Of a stretch of DNA of 64,000 nucleotides, positions 8,501 to 17,352 are shown one piece after another (the stretch's first letter is position 1; every line of letters starts with the position of its first letter). The notes under the pieces are model-generated. The model saw only the letters and a list, made by a program, of their open reading frames with translations, searched no databases and was not told the DNA's origin. The stretch comes from Mesorhizobium loti (GTDB lineage Bacteria; Pseudomonadota; Alphaproteobacteria; Rhizobiales; Rhizobiaceae), in NCBI GenBank assembly GCA_014189435.1, contig CP050293.1, forward strand, positions 67,001 to 131,000, read 5' to 3'. The translations under genes and the position numbers were made by a program.

Positions 8501-9874
8501 CTAACCCTGCTCGGCCTGGATCCTGTTGTAATCGTGGATGGTCCGGCTCAGCCGGCGGCGCAGGAAATTGGAGATGTTGTCGAAAATGAAGACGACGAGC
8601 AGGATCAGCAGCACCATGTAGAAGACGTTGGCCCAGTTGGAGTTGGTGCGCATCGCTTCCCACAGTTTCAGGCCGATGCCGCCGGCGCCGACGGCGCCGA
8701 TGATGGTGGCGCCGCGCGTGTTGGATTCCCACTGATAGAGCGTCTGGCTGATGAACACCGGCACCACTTCCGGCAGCACGCCGTAGCGCTGCACGAGGAG
8801 GCCGTTGGCTCCGGTCGAGGTGACACCCTCGCGCGGCTTGTCGTCAATGTTCTCCAGCGCCTCCGAATAGGTTTTGCCGAGCGTGCCGATCTCGGTGAAG
8901 AAGATCGCGGCACTGCCCGCCAGCGGACCTGGCCCGAAGGCGCGGGTGAAGAACAGCGCCCAGATCAGCATATCGATGGAACGCATGAAGTCGAAGAAGC
9001 GCTTGAGCACCTGGTTGACCAGCCGGCTGGGCGTGATGTTGCGGGCGGCGAAGAAGGCGAGCGGGAAAGCGACGATGCCGCCCAGCATGGTGCCGAGAAA
9101 GGCCATGACGATGGTCTGCAACAGCTTCGTCCAGACATCGCCATGCTGCCACTGCGCGTTGTTCCAGATGTTGTCGCCGGCCAGCGCCAGATTGGACGTG
9201 CCCGGTTTCAGTTCCGGTCCGGAGACGATCAGCGAGGCGACTTCGCTTGCCGATTTGCCGAAGAAGGGCGAGCGGGTGTCGAAGACGAAGTTTGCCCAGC
9301 CGAGAAAACGCTTGCGGATCCTGACGCGGTCAACGGCGACGCGGGCCTCGCCGGCAAAGCCCATGTCGGCGACAACCTCATCTTCATGCGCGGTGATCCA
9401 GCCGGGAACCGGTCCGGAGATCAGCGGTTTGCCGGTGCCTAGCCCGACCGCAACGGTTTCACCGTTGGCAATGATCGTGGCTTGCGTCCTGTTGAAGGTG
9501 ATCGACTTGGCGGTGCCGTCGATCAGGATCGTCACCGAACCGTCGGCATTGGTCTTGACCCAGTCCGGATTGGGATCTGGGCCGAGCACCGAAAAGCGTG
9601 GATATTTGGCCGTGATCTGCGGTTCGTCGAGGCGGAAGATCGGCTGCACGTCGTAGCTGATCCATTGGGTCAGGAACAGCGGCAGGCGCTCCCAGTGCGA
9701 TTCCCGCATGACCTGCGGCAGGTTGAAGAACCACAGCGCATAGAGCAGGTAGAAAAAGATGCCGCCAAGCAGCAGCAGCGGCCCGAAGCGTTTTTGGAAC
9801 GGCCGCTGGAACACCTGCGGGAAGCGCTCTTCGATAGACTGGATTTCATCGGCCGTCATGGCAGTCATGGTCAT
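8501..9874 (-). CDS. phnE: Phosphonate ABC transporter permease PhnE2
   Basis: A 457-residue inner-membrane permease. It starts with a cytoplasmic segment and one TM helix (about residues 30-50), then a long periplasmic region unusual for short PhnE proteins. The core permease domain is in the C-terminal half, with the EAA loop near GANGLLVQRYGVLPEVVP and the motif GAVGAGGIG typical of PhnE/MetI permeases. With PhnE1, PhnD and PhnC it would import phosphonates. ATG 9874 overlaps the phnE1 stop (ATGA), so the two permeases are translationally coupled. It is the last gene of the phn block seen here. Confidence 0.9.
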   Translation of the reverse strand: MTMTAMTADEIQSIEERFPQVFQRPFQKRFGPLLLLGGIFFYLLYALWFFNLPQVMRESHWERLPLFLTQWISYDVQPIFRLDEPQITAKYPRFSVLGPDPNPDWVKTNADGSVTILIDGTAKSITFNRTQATIIANGETVAVGLGTGKPLISGPVPGWITAHEDEVVADMGFAGEARVAVDRVRIRKRFLGWANFVFDTRSPFFGKSASEVASLIVSGPELKPGTSNLALAGDNIWNNAQWQHGDVWTKLLQTIVMAFLGTMLGGIVAFPLAFFAARNITPSRLVNQVLKRFFDFMRSIDMLIWALFFTRAFGPGPLAGSAAIFFTEIGTLGKTYSEALENIDDKPREGVTSTGANGLLVQRYGVLPEVVPVFISQTLYQWESNTRGATIIGAVGAGGIGLKLWEAMRTNSNWANVFYMVLLILLVVFIFDNISNFLRRRLSRTIHDYNRIQAEQG

Positions 9875-10827
9875 GCTCCCATCACGAATGCCTGTTCGCC
9901 GACCAGCTTGCGGCGCAGCCAGGCGGAGAACTGGTCGACGATGAAGATCGTCGTGAACAGGAGCAGCACCAAGGCTATCGTCTTGGCGCCGAAGCCGCGC
10001 GAGATCGACAGCTTCAGCTCCTCGCCGATGCCGCCGCCGCCGACCGCGCCCATGATGGTGGAAATGCGGACGTTTATCTCGACGCGGAGCAGCGTGTAGG
10101 ACATGAAGTTGGGCAGCACCTGCGGCAGACCGGCAAAGCGTACCCGCTCGAACCAGTTGGCGCCGACGGCCCTCAGGCCTTCCTCGGCGCGCATGTCGAT
10201 GTTCTCGTTGATCTCGTAGAAGAGCTTGCCCAGCGCGCCGATCGAATGCAGGCCGATGGCGATGATGGCGGCGATCGGGCCGATCGAGACGATGGCCGCA
10301 AACAGGCCGGCGATGACGATCTCGGGAAAGGCGCGCAGCAATTCCATGAAGCGCTTGACGATCAGCCGCAGCACCGGATGCGGCGTCAAATTGCGCGCCG
10401 CGATGAAGGAGAACGGCACGGCGAAGACGAAGCCGATGAAGGTCGAAACCAGCGCCACGTTGAGCGTGGTCAGCATCAATTCGAAATATTCAGGGACGTA
10501 GAAGCTGCCCCAGACATAGGCGCGGCCAAGCGGAAAGTTGAATTCCTGGGTACCGGTGTCATGCGGGGAAGCGATGTCGAACATCGCCCGCCAGACATCG
10601 TTCCAGTCCTTGGGGACGAGCCAGCTCAGGAAATCCAGCAAATGCGGCAGGCGGTCGAAGAAATGCCCGGCATTAGCCTCGTCGGCGAACCACATGGTGC
10701 TGCCGAGCGCGACAATGAGCAGGCCGACACCGATGGCGGTGTAGAGCCGGCGCAAGGACGTCTGGCGACGCCAGGCGTCGGCCATCTGGTGAGTGGCGCC
10801 GGAATGAGCTGTCACGGAAAGGGTCAT
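9871..10827 (-). CDS. phnE: Phosphonate ABC transporter permease PhnE1
   Basis: A 318-residue integral membrane protein of the binding-protein-dependent permease family. It has an N-terminal TM helix near residues 30-50 and four to five further helices from about 115. The EAA loop region is EEGLRAVGANWFERVRFAGLPQVLP, and the conserved GAVGGGGIGEEL segment is present. It probably forms a heterodimer with PhnE2. The start at 10827 lies just below a strong hairpin that separates it from phnD, so expression is likely lower than that of the binding protein. Confidence 0.92.
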   Translation of the reverse strand: MTLSVTAHSGATHQMADAWRRQTSLRRLYTAIGVGLLIVALGSTMWFADEANAGHFFDRLPHLLDFLSWLVPKDWNDVWRAMFDIASPHDTGTQEFNFPLGRAYVWGSFYVPEYFELMLTTLNVALVSTFIGFVFAVPFSFIAARNLTPHPVLRLIVKRFMELLRAFPEIVIAGLFAAIVSIGPIAAIIAIGLHSIGALGKLFYEINENIDMRAEEGLRAVGANWFERVRFAGLPQVLPNFMSYTLLRVEINVRISTIMGAVGGGGIGEELKLSISRGFGAKTIALVLLLFTTIFIVDQFSAWLRRKLVGEQAFVMGA

Positions 10828-10839
10828 GATCGGAGATGC

Positions 10840-10872
10840 AAAAAGGGCGGTGTCTTGAACACCGCCCTTTTT
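10840..10872 (-). terminator. Terminator-like hairpin between phnD and phnE1
   Basis: A perfect 14-bp stem (AAAAAGGGCGGTGT pairing with ACACCGCCCTTTTT) with a 5-base loop and a run of U on the minus-strand transcript. It lies 10 bases after the phnD stop and 12 bases before phnE1. Position and shape suggest partial termination or 3'-end protection of the phnC-phnD message, giving excess binding protein over permease. Confidence 0.8.
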
Positions 10873-10882
10873 GATTTCGCCG

Positions 10883-11791
10883 TTAGCCGCCGATGGCTGC
10901 CTTACGGGCTTCGACGATGACGTTGTAGAAGTCCGGCTTCACCGGAACGTAGCCGGTAAAATCGCCGCCTTCGACGCCTTCGAAGCAGGCCTTGTCCTTC
11001 TTCGGCAACTGCGTGAAGAAGTTGGCGAGCTTGGCGGTCATGTCGTCGCCGAGCGCGGTGCGCACGACCAGCGGGCCGTTCGGGATCAGGCCCGAGCGCC
11101 AGACTTCGACGAAGTCGTTGGGGTCGACGGCGCCCTTGGCGACTTCCTTGTGGAAGGTGCCGGAGGTGTAGCCGTCCTTGAAGTCGCCGATGCCGGAGGA
11201 ATCGTCCACCGCCACATCGACCTTGCCGTCACGCACGGCCAGGACGTTGTTCTCGTGGCCGCCGTTGAACTGGGTCGAGGCGAAGAACTTTTCGTTCGAA
11301 GCGCCGGTGTCCTTCGGGATCTGGGTCAGCGGGATCAGATAGCCGGAGGTTGAATCCGGATCGGCGTAGCCGAGCTTCTTGCCCTTGGCCGACTTGATGT
11401 CGGTGATGCCGGAGGATTTCAGCGCCAGGCCGATCGAATAATAGCCGGTGGCGCCGTCGGTCTGCTGGGTGGTGAGGATCGGGGTGACCGCCTTCGGGTC
11501 CTTGAGAGCGATGCTGGCATAGCCGGAAGCGCCGAGTTCGGCGAAGTCGAGCGTGCCGCCGAGCAGGCCCTGGATGACGCCGTCATAGTCGGCGGCGGGA
11601 AACAGCGAGACCTTCTCGAAGCCGAATTCGGCCTTCAAATGGTCGGCGAGGCACTGGTAGTTGCGCAGCCGGTCGGTTTCGTTTTCACCGCCGAGAATGC
11701 CGACGCGAAATTCCTTCATATCGGCGGCATGCGCCATGCTGGTCGCCATGGCGAGCACCGAAACGGCGCCGAAAACCATCTTCCTGAACAT
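10883..11791 (-). CDS. phnD: Phosphonate-binding periplasmic protein PhnD
   Basis: A 302-residue periplasmic solute-binding protein of the PhnD/SsuA/TauA-like phosphonate group. The signal peptide spans residues 1-23 (cleavage after AHA). The mature protein starts KEFRVGILGGENETDRLRN and contains the TDGATGYYSIG and DSTSGYLIPLTQ segments. The latter is the helix start that binds the phosphonate group (S-T-S-G). The ribosome site AGGAGAG stands 8 bases before ATG 11791. It delivers phosphonates to PhnE1/E2 powered by PhnC, is 92 bases from phnC and is followed by a strong hairpin. Confidence 0.93.
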   Translation of the reverse strand: MFRKMVFGAVSVLAMATSMAHAADMKEFRVGILGGENETDRLRNYQCLADHLKAEFGFEKVSLFPAADYDGVIQGLLGGTLDFAELGASGYASIALKDPKAVTPILTTQQTDGATGYYSIGLALKSSGITDIKSAKGKKLGYADPDSTSGYLIPLTQIPKDTGASNEKFFASTQFNGGHENNVLAVRDGKVDVAVDDSSGIGDFKDGYTSGTFHKEVAKGAVDPNDFVEVWRSGLIPNGPLVVRTALGDDMTAKLANFFTQLPKKDKACFEGVEGGDFTGYVPVKPDFYNVIVEARKAAIGG

Positions 11792-11883
11792 CTGTTGTCT
11801 CTCCTGTAGGTTCCGGCCCCGCGCCGGCAGCGTTATCGATTTTGACAGGTGCCCTTGACGCGGGCTGGCGATCCAGGCCGCTC

Positions 11884-12741
11884 TCAGTATCCCGGGAATG
11901 CGGGCTCGAGCGGTCCGGCGGATGCGGCGAACTTTGGCTTGAAGGCAACACTGGTCGAGGTGATGGCCTCGGAGATTTCCTGGCCATTGCTGTCGGCGCC
12001 ATAGACGAGACGCACGGCCTCGCGGTTGAGCTCTTCCGGCGGGCCGTCGAAGACGACCTTGCCGGCGGCCATGCCGATGATGCGGTTGCAATAGGTGCGG
12101 GCGGTATCCAGCGTGTGCAGATTGGTGACGACAGTGATGCCTTCGCGCAAATTGATGTCCTGCAGCGAATCCATCACCACCTTGGCGTTGAGTGGGTCGA
12201 GCGACGCGATCGGCTCGTCGGCAAGGATCACTCTGGGCTGCTGCATCATGGCGCGGGCAATGGCGACGCGCTGCTGCTGGCCGCCCGACAAGGTGCCAGC
12301 GGGCTGCAGCGCGGTGCGGGCGATGTCGAGCCGCTCGAGTGCCGCGACCGCCTCTGCGCATTCGGCGCGAGAGAACATGCCGAACAGGTTGGTGATGGTC
12401 GAACGGTGGTTCAGCTTGCCGAGCAGCACATTGGTTAGCACGTCGAGGCGCGGCACCAGGTTGAACTGCTGGAAGATCATGGCGCAGTCACGCTGCCAGC
12501 GCCGCAGCGGCGAGCCGCGCAACTGGGAGACCTCGGCGCCGTCAAAAAAAATCGACCCCTGGCTGGGATCGATGAGACGGTTGATCATGCGAAGAAGGGT
12601 TGATTTGCCGGCGCCCGAACGGCCGATAATGCCAACCATCTGACCCTGCGGGATTGCGATGTTGATGTCGCTGACGGCGGTATTCTTGCCAAATCGTCGG
12701 GTGACACCGCGAATTTCGAGCGTGGCAGAGGTTGCTGGCAT
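11884..12741 (-). CDS. phnC: Phosphonate ABC transporter ATPase PhnC
   Basis: A 285-residue ABC ATPase with Walker [10 protein letters not shown] (about residues 40-48), Q-loop FQQFNLVPR, signature [14 protein letters not shown], Walker [13 protein letters not shown] and switch His in TNLHTLD. Best match is PhnC, the cytoplasmic motor for phosphonate uptake. The C-terminus is about 20 residues longer than E. coli PhnC. It is first in phnC-D-E1-E2, with a 111-base upstream spacer that carries a weak Pho-box-like sequence. Confidence 0.93.
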   Translation of the reverse strand: MPATSATLEIRGVTRRFGKNTAVSDINIAIPQGQMVGIIGRSGAGKSTLLRMINRLIDPSQGSIFFDGAEVSQLRGSPLRRWQRDCAMIFQQFNLVPRLDVLTNVLLGKLNHRSTITNLFGMFSRAECAEAVAALERLDIARTALQPAGTLSGGQQQRVAIARAMMQQPRVILADEPIASLDPLNAKVVMDSLQDINLREGITVVTNLHTLDTARTYCNRIIGMAAGKVVFDGPPEELNREAVRLVYGADSNGQEISEAITSTSVAFKPKFAASAGPLEPAFPGY

Positions 12742-12808
12742 GGGGGCAGGTTCCAGTCCGGACCATTGATCGTCAGGCTCTCGCCTAACGCAGCCACATG
12801 AACCTGCC

Positions 12809-12826
12809 GTGTCGCGGTGATGTCAG
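12809..12826 (-). promoter_or_regulatory. Weak Pho-box-like sequence upstream of phnC
   Basis: On the minus strand this reads CTGACATCACCGCGACAC, 68 bases above the phnC start. The first half matches the CTGTCAT half-site at 6 of 7, but the second half matches at only 3 of 7. It is far poorer than the box at 19616-19633. It may be a degenerate PhoB site or chance. Confidence 0.3.
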
Positions 12827-12852
12827 TTTTGTTACGGTCCACAGGTGTGGAG

Positions 12853-13569
12853 TTATGGCCGGACCAGGACCAGCAGTTCCTCGAAGTGCTCCATGTCCCT
12901 GAAGCTGCAGAAGGCCGGAGCCTTGATTTCGATCACCGGCGCCTGCCGCTCGAAGAGTGCCAGGCCATCATCGAACAGGTCCTGCCATGCGGCCGCCCGA
13001 TCGTCGGCAAGACGCTGGATCTGGTAGGCGAAGGTGATGTGGAAGACGTAGGCGTCGTGATCGGGATGCCGGTAACCGAACGGCACGGCCAGTGCGTCGC
13101 GCCAGGCGCGCATGATGCGCAAATCGTCGTCGGTCGCGCCGGCAACGGTGAGGCCGGTCGGCAGAACTTCGACGACCTTGATGTTGAACGGGCCGAAGCC
13201 CTGAAAACCCTTCAGCCGTTCCAGATAGAGGCGGGTCATGGCGTCGATGCTGGTGTCGAGCGGCACGTCATGCGGCCAGTAAGGAAGCCGGCGGCGATAT
13301 TCGATGATGCCCTGGAACAGCGTCATGTGCAGGCTGGAGACGGGCGTGAAGGCGAGCCGGTCGGCGTCTTGCATCGCCAGCATCTTCTCGCGCACCGCAA
13401 GCACCACCGTCTCCGACGGCGAACCGCTGACGAGGTGGCTGACGACCGTGTTGCCGGGCTCGGTCAGGAAACTCCCTGAGGTGTCGTAGCGCGTGCCGAG
13501 ATGAACCGGCGGCTTCGGATTTGAGCCGGCAAAGAATGCGGCAAGCGACGGTTTGACAGAAACGGACAT
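12853..13569 (-). CDS. 2H phosphoesterase-superfamily protein (DUF1868-like)
   Basis: A 238-residue protein with both signature tetrads of the 2H phosphoesterases: His81-Met-Thr83 in SSLHMTLFQG and His177-Ile-Thr179 in VFHITFAYQ. The N-terminal GTRYDTSG-x-FL-x-EPGNTVV segment is typical of the DUF1868 branch. Members of this fold open 2',3'- or 1'',2''-cyclic phosphodiesters. The gene lies between the C-P lyase genes and phnC on the same strand. The C-P lyase route makes a 1,2-cyclic ribose phosphate that PhnP normally opens, and no phnP is visible here. A PhnP-like role is therefore a reasonable hypothesis, but the DUF1868 family is not restricted to phn loci. Confidence 0.75.
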   Translation of the reverse strand: MSVSVKPSLAAFFAGSNPKPPVHLGTRYDTSGSFLTEPGNTVVSHLVSGSPSETVVLAVREKMLAMQDADRLAFTPVSSLHMTLFQGIIEYRRRLPYWPHDVPLDTSIDAMTRLYLERLKGFQGFGPFNIKVVEVLPTGLTVAGATDDDLRIMRAWRDALAVPFGYRHPDHDAYVFHITFAYQIQRLADDRAAAWQDLFDDGLALFERQAPVIEIKAPAFCSFRDMEHFEELLVLVRP

Positions 13570-13655
13570 TGCGATCTCCAGGGAAAGGCCTGCGTCCTGC
13601 CCGGGCGATGTGTCAGGGATATGAAACCGGTTCGCCCATGACGATGATGTGAAGA

Positions 13656-14273
13656 CTATCCGCCATGCTTTTCCAGAAAAGCCTCAGCCTCAAGCGAACG
13701 AAAATCTTCGAGCGAAGCGCGCAGCCTGGCATGGTCCCAGTCCCACCAGGCGAGCGCCTGGTAGCGTTCGGCGGTGTGGCGATCGAAGCGCTCACGGATC
13801 GGCTTTGCCGGCACGCCGCCGACGATGGTGTAGGGGGCGACATCTTTAGAGACCACTGCGCCGGCACCGACCGCGGCGCCATCGCCGACAGTGACGCCGG
13901 GCAGGATGGTCGAGCCATGGCCGAGCCAGGTATCATGGCCGATGGTGACGCGTTTGGCGCGGCGCTGGGCGAAGAATTCGCTCTCGTGCTCGGCGTCGTC
14001 CCAGTAGTCGGAGGCGCGATAGGTGAAGTGATGCAGCGTCGGCCGCCAGGTCGGGTGGTTGGTGGCGTTGATGCGCACGCTGGCGGCGATGTTGGAAAAC
14101 TTGCCGATCGTTGCGCACCAGACGGCGCAATCCTGCATCATGTAGGAATAGTCGCCGAGCTCGCTTTCCGACACCCGGCTGCGGTCGGCGATCTCGGTCC
14201 AGCGGCCGAGCGTCGAGTTCTGCACGTCCGCCGTCGGGTGGACCAGCGGTGTCTCAGACAATTTCCTCGTCAT
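13656..14273 (-). CDS. Phn-operon hexapeptide-repeat acetyltransferase (TIGR03308-like)
   Basis: A 205-residue left-handed beta-helix transferase of the chloramphenicol/streptogramin acetyltransferase type. Hexapeptide repeats run through [34 protein letters not shown], with the catalytic His in NATNHPTW, and again through [49 protein letters not shown]. This subfamily is commonly found in C-P lyase operons and may acetylate aminoalkylphosphonates, as PhnO does in E. coli; that role is inference. Its ATG overlaps the phnL stop (ATGA). Confidence 0.85.
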   Translation of the reverse strand: MTRKLSETPLVHPTADVQNSTLGRWTEIADRSRVSESELGDYSYMMQDCAVWCATIGKFSNIAASVRINATNHPTWRPTLHHFTYRASDYWDDAEHESEFFAQRRAKRVTIGHDTWLGHGSTILPGVTVGDGAAVGAGAVVSKDVAPYTIVGGVPAKPIRERFDRHTAERYQALAWWDWDHARLRASLEDFRSLEAEAFLEKHGG

Positions 14274-14977
14274 GCGGCGATTTTTCCCGGCGCGAAAGCG
14301 GTGACGTCGATGATGCGGTCGGCAACGGCCTCGCGCACGTCGTGGTCGTGGAAGATGCCGAGCAGGGCGACATCAGCCGCCTTCTTGGCGGCAATGAGTT
14401 CGATCACCACGTCGCGGTTTTTGGCGTCGAGCGAGGCGGTTGGTTCGTCAAGCAGCAGGATCGGGTGCTCGGTGATGAAGCCGCGCGCGATGTTGACGCG
14501 CTGCTGCTCGCCGCCGGAGAAAGTCGCCGGCGGCAATGCCCAAAGTTTCTCCGGAAGGTTGAGCTGCGCCAGCAAGGCGCGTGCCCTGCCGCGTGCGATC
14601 TCGCGATCCTCGCCACGCTCGACCAGCGGTTCGGCGACGACATCGAGCGCCGAGACGCGCGGCACGGTGCGCAGAAACTGGCTGACATAACCGATCGTTT
14701 GCCGGCGTATGGCAAGCACGGTGCGCGGGCTGGCGGTGGCGAGGTCGATCAGCCCGTCGTCGTGCGTGACGATGATCTGGCCTTCGTCGACGGCGTAGTT
14801 GCCGTAGAGCATCTTCAGGATCGAACTCTTGCCGGCACCCGACGGGCCGCCGAGCACGGTGCATTCGCCGGCCCTGATCGAGAACGAGACACCGGCGATA
14901 ACAGGCAGCTTGATGCCGTCGCGCAGATGCATGGTGAAGCTCTTGGCGACGTCCGAGACAACGAGCGGGGTCGGCAT
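14270..14977 (-). CDS. phnL: C-P lyase complex ABC-type subunit PhnL
   Basis: A 235-residue ABC ATPase without membrane partner, with Walker [11 protein letters not shown], signature [14 protein letters not shown] and Walker [13 protein letters not shown]. PhnL works with the PhnGHIJ core, and with PhnI it is implicated in transferring the phosphonate to the ribose of ATP. Two bases separate it from phnK and it overlaps the acetyltransferase gene downstream. Length equals the usual family length. Confidence 0.93.
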   Translation of the reverse strand: MPTPLVVSDVAKSFTMHLRDGIKLPVIAGVSFSIRAGECTVLGGPSGAGKSSILKMLYGNYAVDEGQIIVTHDDGLIDLATASPRTVLAIRRQTIGYVSQFLRTVPRVSALDVVAEPLVERGEDREIARGRARALLAQLNLPEKLWALPPATFSGGEQQRVNIARGFITEHPILLLDEPTASLDAKNRDVVIELIAAKKAADVALLGIFHDHDVREAVADRIIDVTAFAPGKIAA

Positions 14978-14979
14978 GG

Positions 14980-15756
14980 TTACACCTGCAAAATGGAGGA
15001 GACGAGGAGCTGGGTATAGGGCGCGCGTGGATCGTCGAGCACGCGGTCGGTGAGGCCGCTTTCGACGACACGGCCGTCCTTCATCACCATCATGCGCTGC
15101 GACAACAGCCGCGCCACGGCAAGATCATGGGTGACGACGATGGCCGCGAGACCAAGATCGGTGACTAGGCCGCGCAACAGGTCGAGCAAGCGCGCCTGGA
15201 CCGAGACGTCGAGGCCGCCGGTGGGCTCGTCCATGAACACGAGCCGTGGACCGGTGACAAGGTTGCGGGCGATCTGCAGGCGCTGGCGCATGCCGCCGGA
15301 AAAGGCTCGCGGCTCGTCGTCGATGCGGTCTTCGTCGATCTCGACGCGCGATAGCCAGTCGACGGCGGTGGCGCGGATCTTGCCGTAGTGGCGGTCGCCG
15401 ACCGCCATCAGCCGCTCGCCGACATTGGCGCCGGCCGATACCGTCATGCGCAGGCCGTCGGCCGGGTTCTGGTGGACAAAACCCCAGTCTGTGCGCATCA
15501 GGAAGCGGCGCTCGGCCTCGCTCATGCGGTAGAGCTCGCGGAACTGGCCGTCGCGCATGCGGTAGCTGGCAGTGCCGGAGCTCGGCAGCAGACGCGTCGA
15601 CAGGCAGTTGAGCAATGTCGTCTTGCCGGAGCCGGACTCGCCGACGACAGCCAGGACTTCACCCGGCCAAAGGTCGAAGGAGACGTTGTCGCAGCCGACG
15701 CGCGAGCCATAGAATTTGGAGAGCGCCGAGACGCGCAGCAGCGGTTCGTCGGTCAT
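14980..15756 (-). CDS. phnK: C-P lyase complex ABC-type subunit PhnK
   Basis: A 258-residue ABC ATPase with Walker A GESGSGKTT, signature FSGGMRQRLQIARN, Walker B LVFMDEPTGGLD and switch His VVTHDLAVARLL. It resembles oligopeptide transporter ATPases, as PhnK does, and docks on PhnJ in the E. coli core complex. The ATG at 15756 overlaps the phnJ stop by ATGA. A longer upstream reading frame exists but lies inside phnJ and is not used. Confidence 0.93.
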   Translation of the reverse strand: MTDEPLLRVSALSKFYGSRVGCDNVSFDLWPGEVLAVVGESGSGKTTLLNCLSTRLLPSSGTASYRMRDGQFRELYRMSEAERRFLMRTDWGFVHQNPADGLRMTVSAGANVGERLMAVGDRHYGKIRATAVDWLSRVEIDEDRIDDEPRAFSGGMRQRLQIARNLVTGPRLVFMDEPTGGLDVSVQARLLDLLRGLVTDLGLAAIVVTHDLAVARLLSQRMMVMKDGRVVESGLTDRVLDDPRAPYTQLLVSSILQV

Positions 15757-16652
15757 TGCGCCGGCTCCATGTTTCCTGGGGCAAGAGGGTTTTCCGGGGC
15801 AAGGTGGCCGCGATGGCCGTCCGCCCGCCGATTCTCGCAATGGTCTGTGTCCGAGCAGACGAACATGTGGCCGCCATGGTCGTCGAGGATGACCTCGTCG
15901 AGATAGACATTCTCGGCCGCGCACAGCGCGCAGGGCTGGTCGAAGGTTTGCACCTCGAACGGATGGTCCTCGAAGTCGAGGCTGACCACTTCGGTAAACG
16001 GCGGCACCGCATAGATGCGCTTTTCACGGCCGGCGCCGAACAGCTGCAAGGCCGGTGAGCGGTGCATCTTGGGATTGTCGAATTTCGGCGTCGGCGACGG
16101 GTCCATCACATAACGGCCCTCGACCTTGACCGGGTAGGCATAGGTGGTGGCGATGCGGCCGTGCTTCGCAATGTCCTCGTAGAGCTTCACATGCATGAGG
16201 CCGTATTCTTCCAGCGCATGCATCTTGCGTGTTTCGGTCTCGCGCGGCTCGAGGAAACGCAAGGGTTCCGGGATCGGCACCTGGTAGACCAGCACCTGGC
16301 CAGCCGTCAGCGGATGCTCGGGGATGCGGTGGCGGGTCTGGATGATGGTGGCGCTGGCGGTATCGGTGGTCACCGCGACATTGGCGACCTTCTTGAAGAA
16401 GGCGCGGATCGAGACCGCGTTGGTGGTGTCGTCGGCGCCCTGGTCGATGACCTTCAGCACATCATCGGGGCCGATGATCGAAGCGGTGACCTGGACGCCG
16501 CCGGTGCCCCAGCCATAGGGCATCGGCATCTCGCGCGAGGCGAACGGCACCTGATAACCGGGGATGGCGATGCCCTTCAGGATCGCCCGGCGGATCATCC
16601 TTTTGGTCTGCTCGTCGAGATAGGCGAAGTTGTAGGTGGCGATGTCGGTCAT
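15753..16652 (-). CDS. phnJ: C-P lyase radical SAM subunit PhnJ
   Basis: A 299-residue protein that cleaves the carbon-phosphorus bond of ribose-1-phosphonate 5-phosphate using S-adenosylmethionine and a [4Fe-4S] cluster. The cysteine pattern is exactly that of PhnJ: C-x2-C-x21-C-x5-C (QPCALC through CSDTDHC). Body motifs such as YNFAYLDEQTKRMIRRAILK and PEPLRFLEPRETETRKMHA are near-identical to E. coli PhnJ. The start is set at MTDIATYNF; an ATG five codons further up (16667) is an alternative. Unlike its neighbours it does not directly abut the upstream gene: a 280-base gap to fosX holds a small plus-strand reading frame. Confidence 0.95.
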   Translation of the reverse strand: MTDIATYNFAYLDEQTKRMIRRAILKGIAIPGYQVPFASREMPMPYGWGTGGVQVTASIIGPDDVLKVIDQGADDTTNAVSIRAFFKKVANVAVTTDTASATIIQTRHRIPEHPLTAGQVLVYQVPIPEPLRFLEPRETETRKMHALEEYGLMHVKLYEDIAKHGRIATTYAYPVKVEGRYVMDPSPTPKFDNPKMHRSPALQLFGAGREKRIYAVPPFTEVVSLDFEDHPFEVQTFDQPCALCAAENVYLDEVILDDHGGHMFVCSDTDHCENRRADGHRGHLAPENPLAPGNMEPAQ

Positions 16653-16717
16653 GGCGATCACATCCACATTGTGCTATTGAATTGGCGTCCAGGACGCGGA
16701 AACAGGGGCGAATTCAG

Positions 16718-16930
16718 ATGACCTCGACCGGATGGATGCATCTCGGAATTCTGTTGGTGGTCTTCGCCGGCGTCGTTCTCTTTTTCCTTCGGCGCATGAT
16801 TCTGCCCGCGCCAAAAGAGGGCTCTCAAGGTGAGTCCATGGGCGTCGGCAGTGGTGGCTACTCCGGGTATGACGGCTATGGCGGTCATTCCCACGACGGC
16901 GGCGGCAGCCATGGGGGCGTCGGGCACTAA
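16718..16930 (+). CDS. Possible small membrane protein with Gly/His-rich tail, antisense to phn operon
   Basis: A 70-codon plus-strand frame in the phnJ-fosX gap. The peptide has one TM helix (residues about 5-22, GWMHLGILLVVFAGVVLFFL), a basic RR stop-transfer, and a tail rich in Gly, Tyr, Ser and His (GYSGYDGYGGHSHDGGG). That organisation is common among small rhizobial membrane proteins and is unlikely by chance. There is no strong ribosome site before ATG 16718. Its transcript would oppose the phn message. The minus-strand frame in the same gap has no such features. A real but uncertain gene. Confidence 0.5.
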   Translation: MTSTGWMHLGILLVVFAGVVLFFLRRMILPAPKEGSQGESMGVGSGGYSGYDGYGGHSHDGGGSHGGVGH

Positions 16931-16932
16931 AT

Positions 16933-17352
16933 TCACTCCGCAGCCTCCAATCCCTTGGCGTAGCGCGCCAGCCGCTCATTGAGCGTGCCGGTGTGCAGTT
17001 CGAACATGTGGTTGTCGTCGTCGTAGAAATAGATCGAGCGGCCTTCGCCCTCGACACGCGGGCGCGGCGGGCGCATGTCTAGCCCCAGCTTGCCGACGCG
17101 CTCGGCGTAGCGGTCGAAATCGGCGTCATCGATCTTGAAGGCGATGTGGTTGTAGCTGCGCTCGGGCAGTGGCTCGCCTTGCATGATGGCGATCCAGATA
17201 CCGCCGATCAGGAAGAATTTTTCGCGCGACAGCGAGAACTGCTCGGCATCGCTGGCATAGACCTCGCGCGCGTCGAATATGCCCTCGAGGATCTTGGTCA
17301 TCCGTTCGAGATCGCGGACGATGAAGGTCATGTGAGACAGGCCTTCGATCAT
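16933..17352 (-). CDS. fosX: FosX fosfomycin hydrolase (glyoxalase fold)
   Basis: A 139-residue vicinal-oxygen-chelate protein. From established work on Mesorhizobium loti FosX, the Mn ligands are His7, His69 and Glu118, and Glu44 activates water to open the fosfomycin epoxide. All four residues occur here at exactly those positions (GLSHM, SRE44, YNH69I, MFE118L), as does the overall length. The ATG at 17352 overlaps the phnI stop, so it is co-translated with C-P lyase genes. Its presence there suggests that it may allow use of, or protection from, fosfomycin-like epoxyphosphonates. Confidence 0.93.
   Translation of the reverse strand: MIEGLSHMTFIVRDLERMTKILEGIFDAREVYASDAEQFSLSREKFFLIGGIWIAIMQGEPLPERSYNHIAFKIDDADFDRYAERVGKLGLDMRPPRPRVEGEGRSIYFYDDDNHMFELHTGTLNERLARYAKGLEAAE

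Noticed and set aside
11792..12361. Upstream extension of phnD by about 190 codons
   Set aside because: Lies within phnC in another frame; the signal peptide and AGGAGAG site fix the phnD start at 11791.
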